Source of the DNA: Spirogloea muscicola
Lineage: Eukaryota; Streptophyta; Zygnematophyceae; Spirogloeales; Spirogloeaceae
Assembly: GCA_009602725.1 (NCBI GenBank)
Contig: WELB01000097.1
Location: 72,043-136,042 of the forward strand
Length of the DNA: 64,000 nucleotides
Direction: 5' to 3'
Each line of letters starts with the position of its first letter. Position 1 is the first letter of the stretch. The notes under the pieces are model-generated. The model was not told the DNA's origin. It saw only the letters and a list, made by a program, of their open reading frames with translations, and searched no databases. Below are positions 12,308 through 23,559 of this stretch, piece by piece. A program made the translations under genes and the position numbers.

Positions 12308-15300
12308 ATGGTGTTCTGGGGTGCGTGCCCGCGCCGCCCTCTGGGCCCCCTCCCCTGGGCCCGCCCCGCCCCTCCCGCCCTTCGGCGGCTCGCGCCTGCC
12401 CAGCGGGCTTCGGTGCCATGCCGCCGTCCCAGCTTCCCGCTTGGGCGCCGTGAACGATGCAATATCCCGTCCGACCCCTCCCGGGCGCGACGCATGGCAC
12501 CGACGCTGAGGGCTTGCTCCGGCGTGGCAAGGCTGCGCTCACTCTGGCCCCCCCGCGACCCGCTTGTGCAGGTGCAGTCGTGAAGCCCGGCAAGCCGATC
12601 CGGCAGGTGCCAACTGAGGGCGTCGGCAGCCAGCTCCACCTTTCCCAGGTTAGTTCTACACACGCTTCCCGGCGCCAACGTACTCTCCTGCGCCACGCAG
12701 AACAGCTTGCGCCTGAACTGATGGCAAGGCCTGCCAGTATGTGGATTGTCTAGCAGACTCCTTGACACCACTCGAGACAAATGGAAACAGCAGCTGAAGG
12801 ACCTGCCAGACACTGCGGCCGTGCGGCGTGAAGGCTCGTATTAATGCGTAGAGCAGCCGCAAGCCCGGTTGCCCGTATCCTCTTTTGGCAAGAAAGCCAC
12901 TGAAGTCACACATTTTGTTGTGTGGTGTATCTAGGCAACTCTGGGCCAAAACGTTTCTGCGGGAGGGAGGACAGTAGTGAAAGCGAGAGTGGGCGACGGG
13001 CCGACCATCTGGCTTTGCTCGCTGACAGGCGGTTCGCAGGAGAGCGTGTCTTTGGACCTTCTTTTTGATCAGGACGTCACTTTTGCCGTCTCTGGAAAGG
13101 CCTCTGTGCACTTGACGGGCTACTACATCCCAAATGCACTAGAGGACGAAGACGAGGAAAGTGACGAGTACGATGACTCTGAGGACGAGGATGACGACGC
13201 TGACGAGTATGAGGACGAGGAGGAGCTACTGTATCCTTCCCTCCGCACTGCTGGAAATACGTGCAGGACCCACCAATTGTCAGTTGCTGTGCTCTGTCTG
13301 AGATTCAGGGTCTGAGGGGGATGTGCTTCTGACAACTTCTCATGTAGCTGAGTGAGGAGCATTGTTGGAACCGCATACTCGCTTGTGCTTCATCCTTGTT
13401 CGTCTTGTGTCTGATCAACTTGACTCGAGATACCAAGTGAAGCTGGGGATGACGATGACGATCAGGACGAGGATGACGAGATGCCAGAGGCAGTGCCCTT
13501 GGAGTCGAATGGTGACCATCTTGGCTTTCATGGACCCTCCATTTTGCCGAGCTGGTCACCTCAGCTGCAGCAGTGACTTCTCTCTCATATTGTTGTGTCC
13601 TGAATTCTCGCCGTGCCGCACAGAGTTCATGAAGGTTGCAGTGGTGGGTTGCTGAGTTTTGCAGTTGTCATCCAGGAGGTAACCGAGGAGGAGGCAGTTC
13701 TACTCAAGGACGGGAAGGTCCAGGACTCTTACAGCTACCGAATAGAGACCTCTGTGCAGCCTATTATCGAAGAGAAGGAGGCATCCCTGCAGGAAGGACA
13801 AGGTATTGATGAGGCAGCTAAAACTGGGGGGAGAGAACTGGGGGGAGAGACTGCAGAGGAGAGAGAGGAGGAAGATGAAGATGGATTCCTCCTTGTGAAG
13901 AGGACAACGGATGTGACAGAAGTGGAGGTGACGCAGCCGAGCAAAAAACGAGCTGTGGCCTCAGAAGAGTAAGACTTCAGATCATCTCTTCGTCTCTGCA
14001 ATTCCACTTAGTGTCCCAACCTGGGGCATGCATGCAGCCCAAGCATGCACTGTGCTATACAAAGGTGTCTTCTTTCCAATGCTTCTGCAGGAACAAGCCA
14101 GTACAATCCACAGAACGCACATCCAATATGAACGGTGAGAAGCAAGAAGCTGTGATGGAAGGGGAAACTACAATCGCAAGAGAGACAGCTCCTAGTACTT
14201 CGGAAGGTGTTGCAGAAGCTGCAAGCCAGGCTCTCAGTCAGCCTCTTGGCAAGAAGAAGCGGAAGGCAGAGAGAAGCAAGGGCAGAGTGCAAGGAGACGA
14301 AGAGGTAAAAGCAGCCACTGAACAAGATAGTGCACCTCAACTTGCAAGGCCTTCCACCACGGCCACAGAGAAAACTCCAGAGAAAGTAAATGGAGGTGAT
14401 GAGACAGAGGTCAAGACTCCAGAAAATGCAGCTGCTGCAACTACAGCTGAGGAAAGAGCACCTGATATGGCTCGTGAGGAATTAAAGCCAAAGTCAACAA
14501 AAAAAAGAGCACCTGCAGTACGAAGGTTCCCCAATGGCATGGAGGTTGAGGAGTCGGCACTTGGCAAACCAGATGGCAGGGCTGCAAAGATGGGGAAGAC
14601 GGTGTGTTGTTCACTATGAGCATTGCTGCACGATCTTGGGGATGGTCTAAGCATCAGCTGTGCAACTGGCTTGCTTTTGTTGGACAGTATATGTGCAGTC
14701 ACTGTCATTCATGCCCCCCTGTTTACTGAAGTGCAGTAAATGCACACTGTGGGATGGATGCTGTGTGAGAAGGTCTTGATGCACTATACTGGCCGCCTGA
14801 AGTCCACTGGCAAGATATTTGACAGCAATCTTGCTCCGCAGAAGCCATTTGCTTTCCGATTAGGTGGGTAGTGTGTTCTCCATGCTATGTTCTCCATGCT
14901 TTTCTTTTTGAGAAGGCTGCACAGGCCCGCAGCCACTTTTGATACCTCCCTGTGTGCCACTGCTTTCTCTGACAATCTCCCTGTTACTGTGCATCTCCCC
15001 ACATGCTTCGGCATCTTGTGCTCGTACTTCACCTCCCAAGACATTGAGTGCTGTAATCTCCTGATGCAAGGTTGTGCTGTCTGTACAGGTGTTGGGGAGG
15101 TCATCAAGGGCTGGGATGTTGGTGTACAAGGTGCAACCTCAGATCAATCTCCAAAGATCCCACACAAGCAGCTCTATGTGATTGTGGTGCAATTGTCAAT
15201 CTGGTTGAGACTGAGAGTTGTTGTGTAGTGCATTACACTTCTCACAAATACTTCTCGGAGTATGTGGGTGTGTACGTGCACATACTGCTTGTCTAGCACT

Positions 15301-15758
15301 GCGTCATGCAAAGCCTTCTGGAGTGCAACTCAGAAGCAAGCTGGGTGCTGCAATATCTGGCAGACACGCCTTCGACGCAGGAATTGTAAGGTCCTTCGAG
15401 AGATGAGCACGCGTGGTACTCATAATGTCTTATCTCTGTGATGCATGGGTACAAAAGGCATGAGAGTTGGCGACAAACGTAAATTGACCCTTCCACCACA
15501 GATGGGGTATGTCCTATGCTCTCTGCTGAGCGCTGAAAAGCATCGATGCATTGTTGTGAGTGCACTTGGACAGTAGTTGTAGTTCTTAAACCACAATGCG
15601 TGAACCTGGTTCGATGGTAGTATCATGAGAGTGTTGCGCTTACGGCTTGACCATGTGTGGGGCTTGCTGTCCGCAGATATGGAGCAAAAGGGGCTCCGCC
15701 AGACTTTCCTGGAAATGCCTGGCTCGTCTTTGATGTGGAACTCGTTGGTGTCAAGTGA
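12308..15758 (+). CDS. Nucleoplasmin-like FKBP peptidyl-prolyl isomerase (FKBP43/53-type histone chaperone)
   Basis: Ten exons give 512 aa: 12308-12320, 12572-12648, 12935-13230, 13438-13511, 13665-13968, 14091-14601, 14773-14863, 15089-15130, 15458-15506, 15677-15758. The N-terminus MVFWG...VKPGKP, HLSQATLG and SVHLTGYYIP form the nucleoplasmin-like fold of plant FKBP43/FKBP53 and insect FKBP39. Next come an acidic tract (residues ~120-160), a Lys/Glu/Ala-rich linker with KKKRK-type signals, then the FKBP domain: HYTGRLKSTGKIFDSN, GEVIKGWDVGVQG, GMRVGDKRKLTLPP, YGAKGAPPDFPGNAWLVFDVEL. Family members bind histones and act in the nucleus; PPIase activity resides in the C-terminal domain. The start lies in a GC-rich block with ATG in the conserved MxFWG motif. 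Confidence 0.9.
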
Positions 15759-16040
15759 TTCTTGACTTCATCTGCTCAAACCTGTCAAGTTTGTGAAGCG
15801 TGCATAGTGTGTGCCTCCCCTGTCCATGGCATTCCCCTGTAGCAATTTGGCACATTGCCATTTGGCATTAGTAGGAGCCCTCAGAAGGACACTTACAAAC
15901 ATTAGCATAGATTCTGATGCAGCACTCAGCAATCCTTGAAGCAGAGGCTTGCAAGATGCAAGAAGATGTTTGCACAAATAACACCAGTACTTAGACAACA
16001 AGAAGGCCGACAAGTGTAGTCCTCAGATCGTAAAGTGATA
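15759..16040. other. Short intergenic region between FKBP and GPX genes
   Basis: This is the FKBP 3' flank. No frame of note. It is followed directly by reverse-oriented repeat modules. Confidence 0.5.
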
Positions 16041-16260
16041 TCAGGCGCCACACAGCAAAACCAGCCCACAAGAGGAAAGGCGCGCGGTGTGTATGAAACG
16101 AAGGGGAAGCCAAGTCGCTGTGTAGGCCAAAGCTAGTGCAGAGAATTGACAAGAAAACGCAGCTCTTCGAACGGGGGCGAGGGCTGAGGTAGCCAGCCCA
16201 CCAAAGAATAAACAAGGTCCGAGAAAGAAAAACAAAAGGAGAGCCGGAAAGGGTCCGGTT
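16040..16260 (-). repeat. Reverse-oriented hairpin and companion modules upstream of GPX
   Basis: The minus strand reads the ggctgg...cagcc-type module (accagccc near 16060, gccagccc near 16196) with aataaacaaggtcc. It also carries the companion block aaaggcgcgcggtgtgtatg, the complement of the catgcgcaccgcgcacctt block seen elsewhere. It ends about 160 bp before the GPX start codon. Confidence 0.6.
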
Positions 16261-16419
16261 CAGAAAGGGTCTGGCCATATGCGGTACCCGCGGTACCGAG
16301 CGAGCACCACCGGCTGGCACGTTCGCTCCGTGCGGCCAGGCCAAGGCGCACCGTGGCCGCCTCTTCGACCGTCAAACCAGCCGTCCTCCCCGCCCCCCAC
16401 CTGCCGACGCGCGGCGACC

Positions 16420-18098
16420 ATGGCTGCCGCGCCGCGGCTGCCGCTGCTGGCCGTGCTGCTCCTCGGTGCTCTGACCGCGTCGGCGCTGGCCACCACGACC
16501 TCGCTGTACGACCTCGAGGCCGTCACCATTGATGGCGAACTCGAGCACCTGAGCAAGTATGGCGGTTCGGTGAGTGCTGCTGAAAGCGTGGATGCCACAC
16601 TTCCCTTTGCGTGAATCCCTACGCTCCCCTTGCGCTCTCCATGGTCGGCTACGGTCGGGCTCCCGCCCAGGCTGTGGCCTCTGTCCAAACAAGGGCTCCG
16701 ACATATCCGTATGTATGTTAGGTGGACTTGACAGAAGAGTGACTTGAGTACAGCCTGCACTCACGTCGATGCATCGCGTGACATTGTCAAGCTTGAGGTT
16801 GCTGTTGCTGGCGCCGACCTATCATATGTCACACCGTCTCCTACAGCAAGAGTGTCCTTTAGTGCCACCATCGCCGTGATAACCTCCTGGAGCTGATTCA
16901 AATTTCTCAAGTTGCTGCAGATCTCCCTCGTCATCAACGTCGCAAGCTACTGTGGCTTAACCAAGACAGTGAGTGCACATGGGCACATAGGTCTTCAGAC
17001 TCTGCAAGCATAGTTGGGATCACGATATGAGGTCCGCCTAGGGTCTCTTTGTGAAGTTGCTCATGTTCTTGCAAGCGCCTCATCATGGCAGCAGAAAATC
17101 TAATCGCACATAGCTAACACCCCATTGCACAGAATTACGAGGAGCTTGTCCAATTACAGGCAGCCCTGCAAAACCGAAACTTCCAAGTTTTGGCCTTTCC
17201 TTGCAATCAGTTCAACCAGCAGGAACCGAGTAAGCTCATTCTACCATCTTGCTCTTACTTACATGCTACTATCTCCTTTGCATCTTCAGCTAATGCAACA
17301 GGTTGAGCATTGCAATGCGGCATGAAGTGTTCACATTGGCCTTCTTGCAAGATCTGACGTGCCTTTGAGCGAGGATGCCCTACCATCCTCCTTTGCAATG
17401 CAATGCGGCTATAAGGAGAACCATCTAGTCCCTTTATTAGGTTAAGCTGTCTAGTACAATACAAGTTCTGGGCTGCCAAAGATCGTGTTGCACCCCAGGT
17501 ATCACATGTGATCCTTTGAAAAGAGAGCCTAACGAAATGATACAGCCCTTCTCTCTGTATTACTGTGCAGAGAGCAATGCCGAGATAAAGTCCTTTGCCG
17601 CTGGTTACAGAGCAAACTTCCCTATGTTTGCCAAGTCTACTGTCAACGAGCCTTATTGTCCATCCAGCCAAGGAATTTATGATTGCATGCCTGATTCCAA
17701 GGACTGCTGCCCAAGGAACACTCATGTGTATACATTCCTAAAGTCGTTCTTCCCTGGGGACATTGAGTGGAATTTTGCTAAAGTATGCCAAACCCTTCTC
17801 TCAGGCATCACAAGAGTACTTAATGTATACATGTATAGCAACATTTACCTCCGCTGTACCTGCTCACTGTCTGTATCTTGCTTGCCTAGGTTCTTGCTAG
17901 GTTCTTGCAACGCCAAGGACACCCCTCCTGCAGGCACCCACTCATTATAACCCCTATTCTTTGCAGTTCCTCGTTGATGGCGACGGTGTACCGATCGCAA
18001 GGTACCTCCCCACTGTTGGGCCCATAAGCATCATGTCCGACATTGAGGAGTCCCTCAGGAAGCTGGAGAGTGGCAGTGATAAGCGTGACGTGCTGTGA
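16420..18098 (+). CDS. Secretory glutathione peroxidase (Cys type) with Cys-rich loop
   Basis: Five exons (16420-16569, 16921-16968, 17133-17229, 17571-17782, 17967-18098) give 212 aa. Residues 1-24 are a signal peptide (MAAAPRLPLLAVLLLGALTA). The GPX core follows: LYDLEAVTIDGE, NVASYCGLT with the peroxidatic Cys, NYEELVQLQ, LAFPCNQFNQQEP, FPMF, WNFAKFLVDGDGVP with the catalytic Trp and Asn, and a C-terminal DIEESLRKL. The catalytic residue is encoded by TGT, not a selenocysteine TGA. Two oddities: the usual EPG turn reads EPK, and between FPMFAKSTVN and YTFLK there is a loop with five cysteines instead of the usual short VNG...PLY segment. The plant-type resolving Cys before FPxF is absent. 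Entry into the secretory pathway is inferred. No standard ER-retention signal is seen; the end is KRDVL. Confidence 0.88.
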
Positions 18099-18825
18099 AT
18101 CAGTCCTGGGTGGCAGCTACAAATTTCGAGCCCGGTAGTTCAAACCTCCTGATCATGGAGCATGCGGAGCAATTCTTGCGAGTTGGCGTAGGGATACACA
18201 TTCTCAGCTATTATCAGCCATTTTTTTGTGCCCGCACCTTGATGCAAATTTGGCAGTTAGCGGGTGGACATGTTGGACGCAGCATGGCAGCTAGCGGCCA
18301 AGTCTTGAAGAGGCCGTGTGTCTTAGAACGCCCAGCCCAGGTTAGTAGCTCCAACAACCTTGGGATCATGTATTTGAGCAAATTTCTTGCTTAGGAACTA
18401 GGAGGCGCGTTTTCAGCCAGCTCTGGTCCTGGCAGCTTGGAGGGTCTGTGGTCATCCAGTGGGCTGGACTTGCACTGGTAACAGGTGCTTCAAGTTGTGA
18501 GCCATCGTTTCTTGGCGGACAGGTGCAGCTTGCACCACTCATTCATGAGCAAACGAGTAGCTTGCTTGACACTACCATGGAGAGATGGGCATAATGACGA
18601 CCAGCGATGCAGTCGGGCGAGTCTTGTGCAGGTGACGGCCACATGACAAGCAGCAAGAGATGAACAGAAGCAGCTAAGATCTTGTGCAGCGTTTGAACCA
18701 TGTGGCAAGCACAGGTAGGAGGATGCAGGCATGCAACATGGCCAATCGACTGGATTAGGGGATCCATTGACGGGCTTGCTTCGATGAGCCCTGGTTGCTC
18801 TGATGAGCCCTGGTACTGCTGGGCC
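18099..18825. other. Gene-free stretch after GPX
   Basis: This is the GPX 3' flank. I see no recognisable frame or repeat before the LINE-derived sequence that starts near 18830. Confidence 0.45.
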
Positions 18826-18829
18826 ACAG

Positions 18830-19215
18830 TGCTCATCCTTTCGGGCTGCCTCTCACAACCACCGTCCCCTTCGAGGTGGGACATTTGGCAGAAGCAGATT
18901 GGGGCGGGCAAGCAGGGACAGGTTCCAAGACCTCTCTGCCCGTCAGCAACAGCGGCCTTGGCTGCAAAAAGATTACTTGATCCTGCAGGGTGTCGTATCT
19001 GGGCAGTTGGGCGCACTCGTTGCTCCTGTATCCCAGCACTTCATCCTACGTGGTCGTAGCGCGCTGGAGCAGGCGGCAATGAATATGGAGATCAGCGATT
19101 GCCGTTAATTCGACACTTTGTCTGAATATGACTTGCTGCTGACAGAAAACTCATACCCGAGCAGTCACCTTTGCACACCTGGCGCACAAACACCGCGGCC
19201 CCGCTACCTCAAGCA
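18830..19215 (+). mobile_element. Degenerate LINE fragment
   Basis: It begins with a hairpin-module variant (ctttcgggctgcctctcac). Translations around 19040-19090 give GRSALEQA, like the GQRALEQA of the LINE at 60.4-61.7 kb. Near 19160-19190, AVTFAHLAH matches AVSFAHLAH of the same element, in the same order but with stops and frame changes between. Confidence 0.55.
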
Positions 19216-19380
19216 GATAAATGGTCAAGGCGGAGAATTGAGTCCGCTTCGGTGAAAGGAAGGCAGGAGGCAATGCGGGGCCTCCCGCAGCTCTTCCGAG
19301 AAGAAGACTCTCCCAGCTTCTTGCTGGCCTCTTTCAGCCACTACCTTCAATACAATAGCTTCCTCTCTTGATGGCTGTGA

Positions 19381-19440
19381 GTGGCCAGCCCAGATAAAAA
19401 AATGAACAGAGTTTGAAGGGGCCCAGGGAAGCGCTAAAAG
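19381..19440 (-). repeat. Hairpin module, reverse orientation
   Basis: It reads gtggccagcccagat, then aaaaatgaacagagtttgaa and ggggcccagggaag. It is the reverse complement of the tail module with tgttcattctttt and gggctgg. It separates two LINE fragments of different subfamily. Confidence 0.5.
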
Positions 19441-19499
19441 TGCTGAAAGTGGCCAAGGTGACCTGTGAAGGTGGTGGCCGGATCACCCGGTGGCCTGGC

Positions 19500-19960
19500 G
19501 CGCCCGGGTGGCGCCTGCCACACGGCGCCTCCAGCCCCGGCTCCTTGGCATTCCAAGTGCAATTGAGGAGCATCCGCGAGTCAGCAACCTGCTCCTCCCC
19601 CTCCCTGCAACCCCTCTTCACTCCCTTCTCAGCACTTGCCCAAGCACCAGACAAAGGGGCACAGGCCAGACTCGTTGCTGCAGTTGAGGATGAGCGTCGC
19701 AAGAAATTGAGGAGGATGCAGAATATCAGGACCAATCCAAGGAGTCTGGCACGTCTCACATCGCTCTCAACACCTGGGGCAACAGACTGGCTCACCACGC
19801 ACGCCATCAACAACGCGTTCAAACTCAGCCCCGAGGCATATCGGACGCTTCTCCAGCCGTTCCTGGGCCTGCCCCCGACCTGCCTGATTCAGTGTGAGTG
19901 CGACTTCCGTGCGGAGGGCGAAGATTTAGCGACCTCTATGTGCTGACTCAGTGGTTACTG
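19500..19960 (+). mobile_element. LINE C-terminal fragment with internal deletion
   Basis: The open frame includes LFTPFSALAQAPDKGAQAR, ARLTSLSTPGATDWLTTHA and FLGLPPTCLIQCECDF. These correspond to the C-terminal third of the LINE copy at 20.05-23.47 kb, which reads almost the same. After the first cysteines the frame jumps straight to the element's very 3' end (gacctctatgtgctgactc), so the endonuclease region is deleted. It is tail to tail with the next element. Confidence 0.7.
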
Positions 19961-20049
19961 AGCGGGTCAACTTAGCAGCAGGTGACGTACATTTGTCTAA
20001 GTGCTTGCCCTTGTACTTGGCCACACATGGCCTCCCCATCTCTTATTAC

Positions 20050-23000
20050 ACACTCATTGCTCAGTAACCACGAGTCAGCACATAGAGGTCGCTAACTGAT
20101 GCCCGAATACCGGACGGCGATCGACGAGCTCTTGAGCTACCAGCTAAGGCTCGACCAGCTTTCTGATGCAAGGCATGAGCCTGAGCTCGCTGCAGACAAG
20201 CTGACACTCGACGTTGCAAGAATGACAAGTAGGCTGCTGGCATGCCAATCTGAGCTGGAAGCATATCCTCACGTCCAGCATATCCCAAACTTGCAATATT
20301 CTCCAGTAAGGTATGGAAGCGAGGCCCCATGCAGCCGCAAGTGTCAATTGCCGCCGGTAGGAGGATCGCTGCGGGGGTAGTCAGAGTAGTGTCGGAGCTT
20401 TCTCTGCTCAGCACCTCCCACTGCATGGCAAGCAACGTGCGTCGAAGCGGAACTCTTGTATGCCTCCGTCACCACCACACCAACCAAGGCTCGTGGGCCT
20501 CCGCCAGGTTGTACACCCACAGTGTCCAGGGTGCGCCAGTGATGGCGTCCCTGGGAATCCATGGTGATGGGCATTATATTGCTCACTTCCACAATGGCGC
20601 GGTAGCCGGCATCCCGCATCAGGTCCGCCAGGGCGTAGCAGATTATGGACGCCCACCACCTCAGGGCCTGCGGGACACCGCAGCATGTGGGTGGAAGGGT
20701 CTTCGCCCTCCGCGTGGAAGCCGCACTCACACTGAATCAGGCAGGTCGGGGGCAGGCCCAGGAACAGCTGGAGAAGCGTCCGGAATGCTTTGGGGCTGAT
20801 TCTGAAAGCGTTGTGGATGGGGTGCGTTGTGAGCCAGTCCATTGCCCCAGGTGTTGCGAGCAATGTGAGACGTGCCAGACTCCTTGGATTGGTCAAGATA
20901 TCAGGCATCCTCCTCAATGTCTTGCGATGCTCATCCTCAACTGCAGCAACGAGCCTGGCCTGTGCCCCTTTGTCTGATGCTTGAGCAAGCGCTGAGAAGG
21001 GAGTGAAGAGGGGTTGCACAGAGGGGAAGGAGCAGAGTGCTGACTCGCGGGTGCTCCTCGGTTGCACTTGGCATGCCAAGGAGCCTTCCTCCACCTCGGC
21101 TGCAGGGCCCGCCAGACAAGGGAAGCGCAAGGGGAGGAGGGAGGCAACCTGGTGCCAGCAACCGAGAAAGGCTGCCTGGGTCGTCTGTTCAAGTGACCGG
21201 CAGCCCAGGCCGCCCATGCGTGTGGGAAGGGATGCCTGCGAGGAGGATGAAGATGAGGGGAAGGATGGGTGTTGAATCAGGGAAGCCAGGGTTTGCAGGA
21301 GGGAGGTGTCGAACTCCTTGTACAGCTCGCCGACCATGTCCATTGGGGCGACTGTCCGCTGCAGGTAGCCCGCTCGTTGACCAATGCAGCGAGGATGGCC
21401 AGCGCCAGCTGCGGATCTCCGAGGAGAGGAAGGGAGGGAAGGGGGGCAAGGTGTTGCTGCAGACGTTCACGTACGTCCTCCGCAACGTGGGATGGTGTGC
21501 TAAGGGGAACTTAGAGAACAGCCAGCCCATTGGCAGGGGTCTGGCAGCATGGTGGGAGCTGGAGGTTGGTGGGGAGGCCGCGTGATGACCATGCCACGTT
21601 CTTGGCGGGGCAAACCCGCAGGCCCATTGTGCTCAGTTCGTGTACGAGCAAGGGATAAGCCGCCATGACTTCTGACGGTGGGCCGACGATATGTGTGTCG
21701 TTGGCGTAGGAGGGGAAGAGGAGGTTGGGGTGCAGGCTCTGGGCGCGCCGTAGTGCCCGGGAAAGTACTAAGGCGAAAAGTATGGGGCTGAGGGGATCTC
21801 CCTGGCATGTGCCAGTTGTGGACCATAAGGTCGGGCAAGACTCCTCGAACGCCACAGCAGCCGCCCTGGCCGGCCATAGGCCATGGAGAAATATGGGATG
21901 AAGGAAGGGGAGTGACCACGCAGTTCCTCCATGATGGCGCTGCGCTCCACAGTGTTGAATGCATTGGCTATGTCCAGTCCAAGGACCATGTGTGATGGGT
22001 TGACATCCAGTGCTGCACGGATCCCGTGGACGAGGGCCTCCGCCCTGCAGGACATGCCAGCACCAAACTAATGGGGTGAAAAGTGGGTGGACAGCTGGGA
22101 CTTTAGCTCGTCGCACAAAGCCTTGATCACCAGCTGCATGATGACTTTCGTCATGGCAATGGGCCTCACACCACCTGACGGCTTGGCCAGAGCCAGCAGG
22201 TGGCTGGAGTTGAGAGCGTCGGCGATGGGGGGGGGGATGGAGGCTCTGGAGATGTGCCGGCAGGTGGAGAGGAGCAGGGAGAAGCTTCTTTCGTCTCCAT
22301 TTTGGAAGATGTCCCATAGGTGCTCGAAGAGCCATTCAGAAGGGCCTCCAGACACCATTCGGGGAGCTTTGGTTAGGGCCGTGCAGAGCGCCTCTGCTGA
22401 GAGTTCAAGAGGAGTGGGGAGCTTGCCAACCCAGGGCTCAAGAGAGTGCTGAGGAGGAGGATGCAGCTGGCGCAAGGTGGCCTCAGTGGCATCAATGTTT
22501 GCTGCCAAGGGGCGGGACAGAGGGCCTGAGCGGCTCGAGAGAGCTCTCCTGCTCTGCCAAAGCGTCTTGCACGCGCTAGGTTGCCAATCATGGACTGTTG
22601 AGAGGGCTGGTTGCGGGTGCCTCCACGTGCACGTCATTCTGAGAGAGCGACCCGAGCGGCTGCTGCACGCTGCTGGGTCAGCTCCTCCCACTTGCCGCTG
22701 GCGAAGCGAGCCAATCTGTCCTGAAGGCATTGGCGGCCACCAACGGCCAAAGGAGGGAAGACGGAAGAGGGCCAAGCACGAGCTTCTCCTCCTCTTCCCT
22801 TCGAGGCCAGTGTGGGCTCGGCGCTGTTGAGAAAGAGCGGCCCTGCCGACGACGATGGCATCCAGAGCGGCTTCCAGCTTGATGACAGCTTTCCACGACC
22901 CGCTCAGGCAGCGGCGGAGGGAGGGGCAACAGAGGAGGTAGAGGGAGCAACGGTGGCGGCTCCGGAGCGGGCACTGGGGGATGAATTGGAGAGTGAAAGG

Positions 23001-23471
23001 GTGGAGCTGGGGGGGAGAGGGACGGAGCAGAGCCAACAAACTCAGAGGCCGCCAGGTGGGGGAGTCACTAGATCGTGGTGGGCTGACGACAATGCCAACT
23101 CGCGGGTCCATGTTCGGGGTCTCACAGTCTGCATCCAAGGTGGCCGAGCTTGGATGCGCAAGCAGCTGGGCGAAAGGCGCAGACACTCCTACGCCAAGGA
23201 GCTCGGGCTCCGGTGTCGACGTTGATGTCGTGGTCGCCACAGGCGTGAGCACAATCTGAGGGCTGCGACCCTCGCTCGCGGCGGCCTCTGCACTCGCTGG
23301 AGCTGGCAGAGGGGGAGGAGCGGGAGGGGCCGCTGGGAGGTTGGGAAGGGCGGCCCCTGACGCAGTGGCGGCCGTCGACGGAGCAGTCGTGCTGCGGGTG
23401 CCGTAAGAGCGAGCGGCGCGCCGAAGCGAAGAGCTGCGCGAGCCGCCGCGGCTCTTGGCAGCCCCCAGCAT
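20050..23471 (-). mobile_element. RLE-type LINE, near-complete but broken copy
   Basis: The minus-strand coding frame opens at an ATG (23471) and runs 467 codons: a Ser/Pro/Ala-rich N-terminus, then LALAKPSGGVRPIAMTKV, the start of the reverse transcriptase. A TAG at 22070-22068 interrupts it. The RT continues with GLDIANAFNTVERSA, then in another frame GTCQGDPLSPILFALVLS and SYANDTHIV at the F/YADD position (first Asp replaced by Asn). The C-terminal part (21343-20408) carries SALAQASDKGAQARL, GLPPTCLIQCECGF...HMLRC (Cys/His cluster), and in a third frame LVGVVVTEAYK and GAEQRKLRHYSDYP, a restriction-like endonuclease core. The tail ends SDLYVLTRGY-stop near 20080. At least one stop and two or three frame changes make it inactive. 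Confidence 0.85.
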
Positions 23472-23559
23472 GGCGTCGGAGTGGCAGTGGTCCCTCGGAG
23501 AAAAGGCGGGTCAGGTGAGCAGCAGGGGTTGATGTGCTTGCCTTGGTACGTGGCGCCAC

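Noticed and set aside
18084-18098. C-terminal KRDVL of the GPX as an ER-retention signal
   Set aside because: It does not fit the K/HDEL pattern closely enough; secretion or another fate is equally possible.
18120-18150. tRNA-like ggtagttcaaacctcc stretch
   Set aside because: No cloverleaf or matching acceptor stem around it. It follows the GPX stop and looks like chance.
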